Assembly: GCF_000247695.1 (NCBI RefSeq)
Contig: NW_004624795.1
Location: 11,420,787 to 11,484,786, forward strand
Direction: 5' to 3'
DNA from: Heterocephalus glaber
Taxonomy: Eukaryota; Chordata; Mammalia; Rodentia; Bathyergidae
Length of the DNA stretch: 64,000 nt
The notes beneath the pieces were generated by a model. That model made no database searches. It worked only from the letters and a program-made list of their open reading frames with translations, and was not told where the DNA came from. The position numbers and the translations under genes were made by a program. This document shows, in pieces, positions 38,046 through 48,738 of this stretch (the first letter of the stretch is position 1; every line of letters begins with the position of its first letter).

Positions 38046-39099
38046 TTCAAGGGCTTGTCCTTTTCCGTAAGAGTAAAAAATTAAGAGTACAGTTAGTTGG
38101 GAGAGGCATTCGTATTTCTAAAAATAGATACCAGAAAATCATCTTTCTGGAAATCTTTCATCTAACCAAATTTTTAAATATATAGAAGAAAAAAACATAA
38201 TGATAGATGAAAGTTAGAAGAGCGAAAACATGCTAAAGAATAGCCTGGAAGAAAGGGACAGCTGGGGGAGTGTGAGAAGGAAGTCAAAGAGACAAAGTCA
38301 ACCTGAGTGGATGGAAGGGAACAGATGGGAGATGAGCAGAGACAAAAGGAGCCATGTGAGTAGGTGTCATCAGTTAGAGGGCAAGTCACTGGAATTTGAT
38401 CAATTGACAAGAATTTATTTACTGGACTCCTGGGCATTGTGGGAGATACAAAAGAAGGTAGAGTTATTTTGGGAATGATAATGATGTAGACAAGACAGAT
38501 GGCTTGAACTGGGGCATTAATGCTGAACGAAAAGCTAGAGACAGAAGGCAGAAAGAAAGAGGTTAAGGCAATTCCCATGTGAGCCAGCTTGCCTATGAAT
38601 CTGGAATCTGTGTGGACATAGAAAGAACAAAATTAGATGAAACTCTGTAGTTGCTATTGAGCCAAAGATAAAGAATTCGTAGATGAAAGGAAAGGAAATC
38701 ACCTGCCCTTTCCATTTCTTCTTTTATGAAAATTAAAAGATTGATAAAGGTTTATAAAACATACCCACCTACACATACACAGTTATATAATGCCTTGCAT
38801 CCTTCTTCCAAATTTAAACATGTTCACTTAGCTAAGTCAAGGCACAGCCTAATGAGTATGACCAAGACTGATTAGTCTGACCACCTTGGGAAAAACTAGG
38901 AAGTCTTTCTGACTTGGAGGAAATTGCAAATAAGACTTAAAGTGACTAAGGGCATTTATCAAGGTGGATCTCCATGTATTGAAGTGAAAGCAAATCAAAG
39001 CTGATGTTAACAAACATAAAACCTATTTGAGAAACATGATGAAAAAATAAAATTTCCAGCTATTCCTCTGGCATTATAAGTAACAGGCTCTCTTATATG
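38046..39099. other. Unannotated stretch
   Basis: Purine-rich around 38200-38560, giving a 134-aa Ser/Pro-rich minus-strand frame (38174-38578) of no recognisable family. Confidence 0.45.
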
Positions 39100-39345
39100 C
39101 ATTCATTTATTCTAATGTATTTATTGAGGACCTCCCATAATAAAAACATTAGCTACTGTGAGTCTTCCTATATACTAGATTCTTCTCATGCATTATTATA
39201 TCACATTTTCACAACAATTATATGAAGATACTATTATTATCCCCATTTTATAAAAAGAAAGAGGAGACAGACAGGTTCAGTAGTTTGTCCAAAATCCCAT
39301 GGTTAGTAGGGGAAAGAGTAAGAATTTATATCCTAATCTGTTTTA
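39100..39345 (-). mobile_element. MIR SINE
   Basis: TATTATTATCCCCATTTTAT, AGTTTGTCCAAAATCCCATG and GGTTAGTAGGGGAAAGAG are antisense MIR. Confidence 0.8.
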
Positions 39346-39473
39346 TACTTCTTCTTCCTGAGGTAGGTGCATTTTAGGCAAAGACAATATAAAAATTAAG
39401 ATTTGGCGGTCTTTGCCCTTGAAGAGAATATAGACTAGCTGGGACCCAGAGAGCCAAAAAATTGTATTACAAT

Positions 39474-39858
39474 AAGACATTTATTTTTCTCGAGTTACAA
39501 CCAACCCAACACATGAATAATTGGGTTATGACCAGAATTTTAGTTTTAATTTATGAAAAAAGTCTTGAGTTATGACCCAAATGCTGCCCACTTATACTTC
39601 CAGATGGTCTCAGATATAGACTTGACCCTTAAACAGTTCTGGAAGGAACATTACAACATCCTTTCCTGTGTGGGGTTAATTGAGAAATCCTGAGCCAATG
39701 TCTCTCTAAGATCTCTCTGATATGTCTCTCTGAGATCTCCCTGGAAGAAAGTGTGGCCTAAAATTATACAGGAGAGAGACATTGAAGGCAATTGACCAAC
39801 TTGAATTACAACCAGTTCTCAGGAACAAATTGGGTTTGTATGTCAAGGGTCCATTGTA
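39474..39858. mobile_element. DNA transposon-like remnant with weak TIRs
   Basis: CTCGAGTTACAACCAACCC near the left end is the approximate inverse of GGGTTTGTATGTCAAGGG near the right end, which finishes CCATTGTA. TcMar/Tigger-like, about 385 bp; family not identified. Confidence 0.5.
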
Positions 39859-40346
39859 TATGCTAAAATGAATGAGTATTGTTTATGCTAAATGAATGAA
39901 TAAAGAAATATATAAATTTCCTTGAGGTTCTCAGAAACTACTTGAGCAGGAACTTTAAGGGTCAATAATCATTTCCTAGGTGATGAAAGCAGAGATGAAT
40001 TCTAGTACATAGAAAATAATACATACAAAGATCCACAGGCAAGAAAAATATTGAAGTAGTTAATAAACACTCCATAGAGGTTGGACAGACTGAAATGTAG
40101 CATGGAGTACAGTAGGATATGAGATAAGCACTTCTATATGAAGCTATCTTGTCAAAAATGGAAAATTTTTATAAATTCTGTGAAGAGTTTCATCAATAAA
40201 AGAGGTTCTATGGTTTTACGTTCTGAGATCCATAAAGTTGTAAAAAAAAAAAAAAAAAAAGCAAGACCTTCAAGATGACCTAAAGATCACAGATAAGTAG
40301 CAATGGCAGCATTACAAATGGAAGACAAACACAAATACATTGAAAA
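39859..40346. other. Unannotated stretch with poly(A)
   Basis: A-run at 40242-40260; nothing else recognised. Confidence 0.5.
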
Positions 40347-40503
40347 GCTGGACATGATTGTGCACACATTTAATCCCAGCACTCAGGAAGCTGAGGCAGG
40401 AGGATTGCCATGAGTTCAAGGCCAACCTGAGTTACATAGTGAGTTCAAGTCCAGCCTGAATTACAGAGTAACACCCTGTCTCAAAAAAACAAACAAAAAT
40501 AAT
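40347..40503 (+). mobile_element. B1 SINE with 29-bp internal duplication
   Basis: GTGCACACATTTAATCCCAG, GGCAGGAGGATTGCC; the 29-mer at 40412-40440 (GAGTTCAAGGCC...CATAGT) is repeated at 40441-40469; ends CCCTGTCTCAAAA and CAAACAAA tail. Confidence 0.95.
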
Positions 40504-40630
40504 GGGAACGGTAAGAAGGCAATGGCATACTCCAGAGAGCTCTGGGTCCTGTGCCCTGGAGGCTTCAGCAAATATGAAAACATTTCACATGTAAGTGCCA
40601 TGGCTAGTGAAATTCATGCATTTCTTCATC

Positions 40631-40631
<1 letters not shown>

Positions 40632-40664
<33 letters not shown>
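40632..40664. repeat. (CA)n microsatellite
   Basis: About 16 CA units. Confidence 0.98.
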
Positions 40665-40665
<1 letters not shown>

Positions 40666-40796
40666 CAGGCAGTCTCAGCCTCGATTGCATTCATGTTCCA
40701 ATAGCAATACCCAAAATAAAGTTGGGTAGCTTTTTAGATGGCATGGCTGATTTGGAAACTGACTTCAGGTGTGACTGGGGCAGGGATGGGAGGCTG

Positions 40797-40831
40797 TTAG
40801 AGATTAGAGATTAGACATTAGAGATTAGAGA
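40797..40831. repeat. Five tandem copies of the 7-mer TTAGAGA
   Basis: Units 1, 2, 4 and 5 are identical; the third is TTAGACA. Confidence 0.95.
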
Positions 40832-41460
40832 TTCAAATACTACTTGGAGAATAGCAGTGTCAGGAGTGCCCTGGGGGACCCCTACCCAGGGTATCTGGGG
40901 TGAGCAAGAATGGTCCTGCGTGTACAAATCCACCAAGCCTCTGCACATTTGGGGAGGTAACCAAATGAACACAACCTCAAAGTTGGGGTGATACCACCAA
41001 GGGAAGGAGTGTGCAGGGAGTGATCACACTGTCTTACAGAGGACAGCATCTGGGAAAAAGCAAATAGAAAAGCCGCACTGTCATATCCCCAAGAATAACT
41101 AAACTGCCCTTTGGTTACAGAATTGAGCCACATCCTCAATTGGCTGAGAGACCAGAAGACTTTGAGTTGAGCTTCATATCATATACACATTTGCAGGGAA
41201 ACAAACATGTGCATACAAGAAATGGAGGTTGTCATTTCATTCCTGTCACCAATTAAGTCTGTAACCTCAACAAGCTGTTTCTTTACCCTGGGTTTCAATT
41301 TTCATGTTTCAAAAATGAAGAGCTAGGTGGGATCATCTCTGAGAGCCTTTCTTCCAGCTATAACATTATATGAGGATTCCAGGGATTACTGGAGATGATA
41401 TAATTCTTTGTCAACTTACAATTCTGTTGTAAATGATCCATTAGATTTTCTTCTTCTTAG

Positions 41461-41662
41461 GAACTGCCGTGTGAAAATGACCCAACAAATGCAGAATTTA
41501 CATCTTTCTCAGTCAAAAAAGCACAGTGCCCCATCGTCTCCCAATGCTGCCAAACGCCTGTACAGGAACCTCTCGGAGAAACTGAAGGGCAGCCACTCTT
41601 CCTTTGACGAGGCCTATTTTAGAACAAGAACTGATCGCCTGAGTCTCAGAAAGACCTCGGTG
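41461..41662 (+). CDS. ANKFN1: ANKFN1 coding exon with the usual start Met (N-terminus)
   Basis: ANKFN1 is a cytoplasmic ankyrin/FN3 protein, the vertebrate counterpart of fly wide awake, linked to sleep/arousal, excitability and vestibular function in mouse and fly. The exon follows a pyrimidine-rich tract ending in TAG at 41458-41460 and ends at GTG before donor GTAACA (41663). Its first base completes a split codon (phase 2). The frame then reads NCRVK before Met at 41477 (MTQQMQNLHL...), followed by a basic, Ser-rich segment (KKHSAPSSPNAAKRLYRNLS) and SFDEAYF, ending LRKTSV. Met to exon end is 62 codons. I recognise the protein sequence as ANKFN1; no search was run. No stop lies between the acceptor and Met 41477, so a longer upstream-coded isoform is possible. 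The end is phase 0 and joins the next exon to give TSV-NFQG, as in the known protein. Confidence 0.95.
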
Positions 41663-42357
41663 GTAACAAAGCTCTTTTTCTTCTGTGTCAGTTTGATTTG
41701 TTCAGTTATGTTTGAAGATACCATGATGATCCACATTTATTTCTGAAGCTAATGTTTTCACAGTTTGATAAATGCTGAAATAGAATCCAGCAAGGCAGGA
41801 ACTACATGTATCCACGATGTTAGACAAAGTTTGAATGATGGTGAGATTTTCCCCTCTCCCTTCCTGTAGCTTCGTGTTTTACTACTACACTAAAGAAACC
41901 AATCTCAAATACAGCAGTCTGGCAAATATGGAATCTCAGGTTGAGACTTCCAGCGTTTATTCAAATAATAATATTAATATTATATTATTATTTCTACTGT
42001 GTACTCCACATGCTTTCCAAAGGCATTCAAAACTGAATCTAGGCAATTAATGCATATCTACTATATAATGATGAAGGGGAGAAAAAATAGTAGGAAAAGA
42101 AAACATACAGGGAATGAGAAGAGAAACAAGAATATCAAAAACCTAGGTAAATATAGTGCCTGGAATTTATCTTTACATTTATCTTTGAGGTCCCAGGCAG
42201 TCAAAGCAGAAAAGGAAACATAATTGGTTATAGCATTTCATTAGCAAATATTTGAAAGTATAGCACTCTATCAGGAGAAATGAACATTTTCCTCTTGCTG
42301 AATCGGTTGACCTCTATAGATGTCATAGTGAATTATGTAGAGAGAATGGCATAAAGA

Positions 42358-42512
42358 AGCTGAGCATAGTGGCACACACCTGTAAGCCCAGCAATCCAGA
42401 GGCTAAGACAGGAGAATTGTGAGGTGGAGGCCAGCCGGGGCTCCATAGCAAGTTCAAGCCAGCTTAGATGGCATAGCAAGACCCTGCCTCAAAATCCAAA
42501 GGAGGAAGTGGT
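42358..42512 (+). mobile_element. B1 SINE with internal duplication and 9-bp TSD
   Basis: GCTGAGCATAGTGGCACACA, AAGCCCAGCAATCCAGAGG; GGCCAGCC...CATAGCA is followed by a diverged second copy; ends CCTGCCTCAAAA. GCATAAAGA flanks it (42349-42357, 42513-42521). Confidence 0.94.
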
Positions 42513-43595
42513 GCATAAAGAGTCATACTGGCGATATTACAAGTGTTCTCGAAAAGTTTTCTATACTAGCCCTCAGTAAAAGCTAAGGGCGTAATGTAAA
42601 CATGCTCAGAAAGGGCATTTTGCAGGGGGTAATGGCTCCATTTGTTTGAGCTTAAGACAAGTAAATCCCAGCCTTTCCAGAGAGAAGAAAGCTAGAGTTT
42701 GCCAGCAAAAGCATGGAGGAGGAAATGACTTAAGAGTGAGAGTAAATATGGCACATGAGAAATTAAAAATATGAAGGATCAAAACCAAGTACTCACTGTG
42801 GACAGGGCAACATTTTAACTTGAAACTCATTTGCTTTCTAATACATATTCTCATTTCAAATTCATCTTCTGGGAGAGCTTGGCTGTGACTAAGTTGCCTG
42901 ATCATCAGAGGCCTTTCGGTTCCACCGTGTGTGGATCAAACACTTTTCCATTCGGCAGATTGTCTTGCAGCATGGAGAACTACCTACCAAAACAGCTTCG
43001 TCCCTGGGTCCACACTGTCAAAACAAGCATTTGCATAATCACTTCATGTTTTCCTCAAGCTCCTATTTGGTGATATGTACTTGGCTAAAGCCAACCAATA
43101 GTTTCTGATAGAATAAGTTTTGGATGAGACTAAAAATTAAACCTATCTGCCTAGAACTTTGGGCACTAAAGATTTTCCTCATGCTAGTCAGGTGACCACT
43201 ATGTGAGGTCAAGCTCAATGGTGTTTCAACATTTTTAAAGACCACTCCCTCCTTTGTTTGTTGCTAATCCTTTGGAAAAAAAACTTTCCAAACAACCCAT
43301 GTTATCCATAGCTAATTTTTCTATGAGTAATACATATTCCATAAATATTCAACTTCTAGCCCTCAGAGCCCCCAAAACGATTAGCCACAAGCCACTGAAA
43401 TTTTCTTTGAACTCTGCCACTTGAGCTCCTTACTTCAGAGCTCAGAAATGGCAGGTGTGCAATGACTGGGTTTCTGGGAAAAGAAAGTGTGGTATTAGAA
43501 CACCAAGGGATCTAGAAAGGTGGGCATCCACCTACAGGCAGTATGGAGCTATGAGATCTGTAAACACCGATGCAGCATGCAACATATATTCTTTA

Positions 43596-43684
43596 TGTTT
43601 TTCCTTTTTGGTACCGGGGATCAAACTTGGGACCTTGTGCTTGCCAGGCAGGCGGCGGAACCACTGAGCTAAATCCCTGGCCCC
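43596..43684 (-). mobile_element. ID-like SINE with 18-bp TSD
   Basis: TTTTTGGTACCGGGGATCAA, GCTTGCCAGGCAGGCGGCGG, TGAGCTAAATCCCTGGCCC. TGCAACATATATTCTTTA at 43578-43595 recurs with one change at 43685-43702. Confidence 0.96.
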
Positions 43685-44127
43685 TGCAACATGTATTCTT
43701 TAGGAAGATTACTCTCATACCAGTATAGAGCCTGGGCTAGAAAAGCCCAGGACTGGCAGTAAATAGGTCATTGCCATGATAAAGACCAAGGATGATAACA
43801 CCTAGTGTTGGGTTTGAGGGAAATAGAGAAAGTACACTCTCAGTACCAAGCTAGTTGTAGTTAAAACTATGTGTGCTAATATCATCGATGCTGCTTTTGG
43901 CACTCACCTAAGACTCACCTTGCTATAAAGTACTGTGTTGTCTTAGTGCATCTAAATTATTTGCTCAATGACCATTAGAAAGGATGGAAGGTAGTTTCAG
44001 CAGTGGGAGGCCTTGTAATATGCTGTAGTTGTACAATTACCCACCTATAAGTGAGCCTGAAGTCTCTAAAGGAATCTCTAAAATTCAGAATAGTTACTCC
44101 ATAAAGACATAGTGGTCTAGGAAATTG

Positions 44128-44157
44128 TGCTAACCTGCTTTCTTTCTTTACTTCCAG
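44128..44157 (+). promoter_or_regulatory. Branch point and 3' splice site of the ankyrin exon
   Basis: The heptamer TGCTAAC at 44128-44134 matches the ideal branch sequence. Its branch A is about 24 bases before the exon and is followed by an uninterrupted CTTTCTTTCTTTACTTCC tract and CAG. This predicts strong, constitutive use of the exon. Confidence 0.8.
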
Positions 44158-44368
44158 AACTTCCAGGGCAATGAAGCCATGTTTGAGGCAGTTGAGCAGC
44201 AGGACATGGATGCTGTGCTGCTCCTCCTGGAACAGTACACCCCAGAAGAGCTAGACCTCAACACCCCTAACAGTGAGGGGCTGACACCTCTGGACATTGC
44301 CATCATGACCAACAACGTGCCCATCGCAAAGATTCTTCTGAGGACAGGGGCCCGAGAAAGTCCACATT
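44158..44368 (+). CDS. ANKFN1: ANKFN1 coding exon, ankyrin repeat region
   Basis: The exon starts after a strong acceptor (pyrimidine run ending CTTCCAG at 44157) and ends before a consensus donor GTAAGT at 44369. It is 211 bp, enters in phase 0 and leaves in phase 1. It encodes about residues 63-132 counted from Met 41477, starting NFQGNEAMFEAVEQQDMDAV. Two ankyrin units are visible. The first covers about residues 67-98 (FEAVEQQDMDAVLLLLEQYT). The second covers about 102-130, with the TPLD variant of the TPLH motif (EGLTPLDIAIMTNN) and the helix IAKILLRTGA. Ankyrin repeats are protein-protein interaction scaffolds; in this family they precede the FN3 domain. Reading past the donor gives a quick in-frame stop (CYS-LYS-stop), which supports the splice. 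The last base T joins TT of the next exon to make Phe (ESPHF). Confidence 0.96.
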
Positions 44369-44697
44369 GTAAGTAAACCTAAGAATAACAGCATTCGAAC
44401 TAGACCTTCAGGGCAGGGATGGTTGACTAAACATAGGCTCTGAAATTCTTTACCTGCTTTCATGGCCTTTCATGAAAAGAGCAAGCATGTTTATCAGTCT
44501 AACCATTCAACTTCATCCTAATTAGAATATGCTAAATAGTATTTAAAATGGACCCCACCAAGGAACTTCCTACTAAGAATTGTGGCTAAGCTTTACAATT
44601 TGTGAGATGCCAAATGATGATATAGAATAGGAGGTATACATAGAAAAAGAATGAGTAGATATGTGTTTGTGTCTTTGTATACCAGTCAATGTCTGTC

Positions 44698-45340
44698 TTC
44701 ACTCATTTATTCAACAAATAGTGCAAGCCAGTGATACTAGGTACTGGGAATGCAGTGGTGAATAAGACAAACTTCCCATTGTCATAGAACCCAAGTACTA
44801 ATGGAGGAGTCTTCCAACAAGCAAATACATAGATAAATTAAAACAAAAACTAAAATAATCAATTCTATGAAGAATATACAATAAATGAGCAGCTAGAGAT
44901 TGGTGGGGAAGGCATTATTTTAAAAATGGTTAGGTAAGGGAAGCCTCTCAGATGTGGTGATATTTCACTTAAGTCCTAAATGAGCCTACAGAAATGAGCC
45001 ATGGGAAGATGTGGGAGTCAAATTCTGGCTAGAGTGAAAGATCTGAGGCCGCCAGGAACGACACTGACATACTGGAAGAACAATGGCCAATGTGGCCAAA
45101 ACAAAGTAACACTTGGGAGAGTCATAGCTGAAGAAGTCACTGGGATCAACTGTTGCAGGACCTTGAGGCCATGCCAATGTGTTTCCCTTTGATGACTGAA
45201 TGTGAAGGGAAAGCAGCAATCAGCTTAGCCAGGTGAAAGCCATGGTCTGATTTGCATTTAAAGATCATTATGAAGCTCTGTGGAGAATGAACAGTGGTGA
45301 GGGACTGGTGGAATCAAGAAAACCATGGAGGAGGCAACAA
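44698..45340 (-). mobile_element. L2, antisense
   Basis: ACTCATTTATTCAACAAATA, GGTACTGGGAATGCAGTGG, GAATAAGACAAACTTCCCA, TTGCAGGACCTTGAGGCCAT and GGTCTGATTTGCATTTAAAG follow reverse L2. Confidence 0.85.
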
Positions 45341-45411
45341 CAATAACCCACAACACAGTCAGTTGCTTGGACAAGCCTGACTGTGATGCTGACCAATGGG
45401 AGAATTCTGGA

Positions 45412-45725
45412 TATACATTTTAACAGATGTATTAAGATAAAATTCACACACCTTACAATTCATCCATTAAAAGTATACAATTTCATGGGTTTTAATGAAT
45501 ATACAGAGTTTACAGCTATCACAATCAAATTTAAAACTTCAAAAAGAAAGGAAAATCCTGAAAAGAAACTCCATGCTGTCAAGCTGTCACTCCCTAGTAT
45601 TCCCTCTACTTCCAACCCTAATAAAACCTTTCTGTTTCTGTAGACTTGTCTGTTCTAGACATTTAAGGTAATAGAAATGTATAATGTGTGGTCTTTGGTG
45701 ACTGGCTTCTTTCTCAATCTATTTT
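45412..45725 (-). mobile_element. L1 3' end, antisense
   Basis: AATTCACACACCTTACAATT, CATCCATTAAAAGTATACAA, TTTCTGTTTCTGTAGACTTG and TGGTGACTGGCTTCTTTCTC are antisense L1M. Confidence 0.88.
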
Positions 45726-45807
45726 GAAGGAAAGCCTATGATAATACTTGTAGAGTGACTTGCTCTGGGGCCAGGGCAGACCCTGCCCAGGACAGGATTG
45801 GATAATA

Positions 45808-45910
45808 TCATATAGTTTTCAGCCTCTGCCAGGCACTATTCTGAGTACTTTACATGTATTGACTCCTTTAATCCTCACAACAACATTATTAGGTACTTTC
45901 TTACATTCCC
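45808..45910 (-). mobile_element. MIR fragment
   Basis: GCCAGGCACTATTCTGAGTA, CTTTAATCCTCACAACAACA. Confidence 0.78.
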
Positions 45911-46909
45911 CTTGGGGAACAAACCCTCTGACCCAATGACCACAATGGCTCTGTGCCACAGATTTGATGTTTCCTAAAAGAAAAAGTAAACTCATCAAAC
46001 TGTTAGCTTCACTAATACTGATTCACTTATTTCCGAGTAGTGGGACTCAGAATGCTGAAAGAGAAGTAAGCAAATATATAATTAGAGGTCACATCTCTGC
46101 TTCTAAATTTTATAAACCACTACCACCCAATGACTAGGTACAAAGGCAGGTCCTTGTATCAGAAAACATCTTTACTTTCAAAATGCTAAGTTCACCACAT
46201 CCATGTCAAAGACAGTGAGGATTTGGAATCAGTAAGACTTGGGGCCTTCAAAAGAGTTCCATCGTCAAAGCACTGATCTTTTTTATAGAACTGGGGATTT
46301 CGAGAGATAAGCAAATAAGGGTAGAAAAAATTTAAAAAGACACGTTTGCTGCCTCCTAATTCATCTTGCAATGACATGATTCAGTGAAAGAGAAGTAGAA
46401 AGAGAATCAGAAGTTATGGACACAGAGAATGCAGACTGAGCCCCATTCTAGGGGAACAAGGAGACCATTGATCCAGATGTTGCCCAGCCATCCTACACTG
46501 GGCTAGAGGAAACATTAGTCCTACTTACCTGAGACACTACCAAGAATTCCGCATTTTCTCTGAAGACAGAAAGACTTCCAACTTCCAAAGCCCTCTTGTG
46601 CAAAACTAAACCTCCACAAAGAATCCAAGTACTATCTAGTTAAACCCAAAGCATATTTGTTCAACAGATTCCTAGTTTAGCTTGTTTCTTCTGGGATGAT
46701 GACCATGATACCATCACAAAGTTGTAAGGGATGGACAGTGAGAGATTAGCCCAAGTTTTGCAGGGTAGATCAATCTGGTTTGGAGGCTTTTTTCCTTTAG
46801 AGATTAGCCCAAGTTTAAGTCTCCATGAAATGCGATGCCTAAATCACCTAGAGTACCCAGGAAGTCAGACATAGTACTAAATATAAATTCACATGAGTGA
46901 AAATGGGAA
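45911..46909. other. Unannotated stretch
   Basis: No feature seen. AGAGATTAGCCCAAGTTT occurs twice (46741 and 46799), a small local duplication. Confidence 0.5.
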
Positions 46910-47100
46910 AGGAGTGTTGACTGAGTGGCTATGAAGTCTTCATGCATGTTATCTCTGGATTTTACAATAACTCTGTAACACATGTTATTAAATTGATTTT
47001 AAGATGAGAAATTTGTGATTCTGAGGGATTTAGTAACCGACCAAAGATCACACACCTACCAAATGACTAGGGATGTCAGAAACCCAAGCCTAAATCTGTA
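46910..47100 (-). mobile_element. MIR SINE
   Basis: CATGTTATCTCTGGATTTTA, AGTAACCGACCAAAGATCAC: diverged antisense MIR. Confidence 0.65.
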
Positions 47101-47514
47101 AGATATCAATACCTGGTATCCTTTTACACTAACTTACTCCCTTTCCAAAGAACCAGTATGAAAAGCTATGGCAACTGGGCACTTGCATCTGTTCCCTTAG
47201 TCCTATTTGCTAAAATCCTATGGCATATTTCTTTATTCTGTTCTGTGCACTAAGGTGCCATTTGTGTAGGAGAGAGGCAGGATAAAAGAACAGAATGTTT
47301 TCAGGAATTTTTAATTCACTTTCTACATAAAGTACAAAAGAAAGAAAATTGCTTCTGTTCATGAGTTTGAACCTGCCCATGAGAAAAACCTTTCTGCCAG
47401 CTAGAACCAGATAAGTAAACACCTGCTATATACTGTTCCCAAGGAACTAAAAAGGTAGGATGTAACAGAAGAAAAGTAACAAAGAGGCTTTAAGTTCTTA
47501 GCCTGTCTTACACA

Positions 47515-47700
47515 CTAAAAAATGCATTTGTCCACATCATCTTACATGATCCTCACAACTGGCTTGAGAGGTGGGTGTTATCTTTCTCATTTAATCAGGG
47601 AACAGACTAGAATAAGAAAAATCAAATAGTTCACCTAATGCTACGAAGCTAGCAGGTGGTGAAGCCATAATTTGAATCCAGATGTCTATTCAGTGCTTTG
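47515..47700 (-). mobile_element. MIR SINE
   Basis: TACATGATCCTCACAACTGG, TTTCTCATTTAATCAGGGAA, TTTGAATCCAGATGTC: antisense MIR. Confidence 0.78.
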
Positions 47701-48232
47701 GCATTTGTAGAAAAATTTTGACAAACTCATTACTACACAGTGGATGCTCAATTCCTTCCTTTCCTGGCTGTCCATCTGTTCCTCTTCTAATGACTGCCAC
47801 ATATTTCAAAGCAGAGTGTGAGGTTTCTAACATAATTCATTTTCTTCCTTCTCCTCCCCTGTGTATTTCCTTCCTAAAACCAATCCCATGCTCTCTTCAC
47901 TATACCAAGAGCCCAACACATTTCAGAAGAAATTCCTCTGTAATCCTCACCATTTCTTAACAGGAATCATGATGACACCGTAGGGTTTAGGAATTTACTT
48001 CCAAAGTCATCAATCAGACCTGTATCCCAGTCATTTGCCCCTCAACAGAGCTAGATGGAGGTGTTCATAAACATTATTCATAGGAAAAGTCCCAGAAGCA
48101 GCCATCCAAACTTGCACTCTCCCCTGACAATAAATACTGTATATACAGTAGCCTAGTCTAATCATCAGATAAATCTCCATCTTTAACTAGCAATGGTTTT
48201 CCATTCCACCTTCAGGCAAATGACACAAAGTA

Positions 48233-48738
48233 CAGCAGTTCTCCCTCTACCCACAAGGAATACATTCCAGTACCCAGTGGACACTTGAAAACCACATATA
48301 GTACCCAACTCTATATGTGCTATGTTTTTCCTACACATAGCATACCAATGATAAAGTTTAATTTATAATTTAGGGACAATAGAATATTACCATCAATAAT
48401 AATAAATCAGAACAACTACAACAATTAAGCATCACTACTCTTGCACTTTGGGACTATGTTAAATAAAGTAAGGTTACCTGAATACAAGCACTGCAATATC
48501 ATGACAGTTGATCTCATTACTAAGGTGACTGGCTACTAACTGACCAAAAGGTAGGCAGTGTGTACAGCATGGATACAATGGACAAGGGGAATGGAACAGA
48601 ACATTTTGTCACACTATTGATTTTGTCACACTACTGAGACCAGCATGCAACTTAAAACTGACAATTTGTTTCTTTCTAGAATTTTTCATTTAATATTTTT
48701 GGGACACAGTTGGCTGTGGGTAACTAAAACTGTAAAAT
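48233..48738. mobile_element. Tigger-type (TcMar) DNA transposon remnant
   Basis: CAGCAGTTCTCCCTCTACCC preceded by TA, CCAGTGGACACTTGAAAACC, ATGATAAAGTTTAATTTATA and GGCTGTGGGTAACTAAAACT match a Tigger-derived element; transposase frame lost. Confidence 0.78.

Larger units (their letters stand above)
1..41460 (+). other. Upstream intron of ANKFN1 (no exon recognised)
   Basis: The first visible exon begins inside a codon, so at least one more exon lies upstream. I searched the reading frames for a plausible coding exon here and recognised none, so this stretch is taken as intron and possibly 5' flanking sequence. Its content is old repeats, rodent SINEs, microsatellites and unannotated single-copy DNA, itemised separately. 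Confidence 0.7.
41663..44157 (+). other. ANKFN1 intron, 2.5 kb
   Basis: Begins GTAACA and ends TTCCAG. It holds one B1 (42358-42512) and one minus-strand ID-like SINE (43596-43684). The rest is single-copy sequence without recognisable features. Confidence 0.9.

Noticed and set aside
38174..38578. 134-aa Ser/Pro-rich frame on the minus strand
   Set aside because: It is the reverse of a purine-rich tract; low complexity, no known protein.
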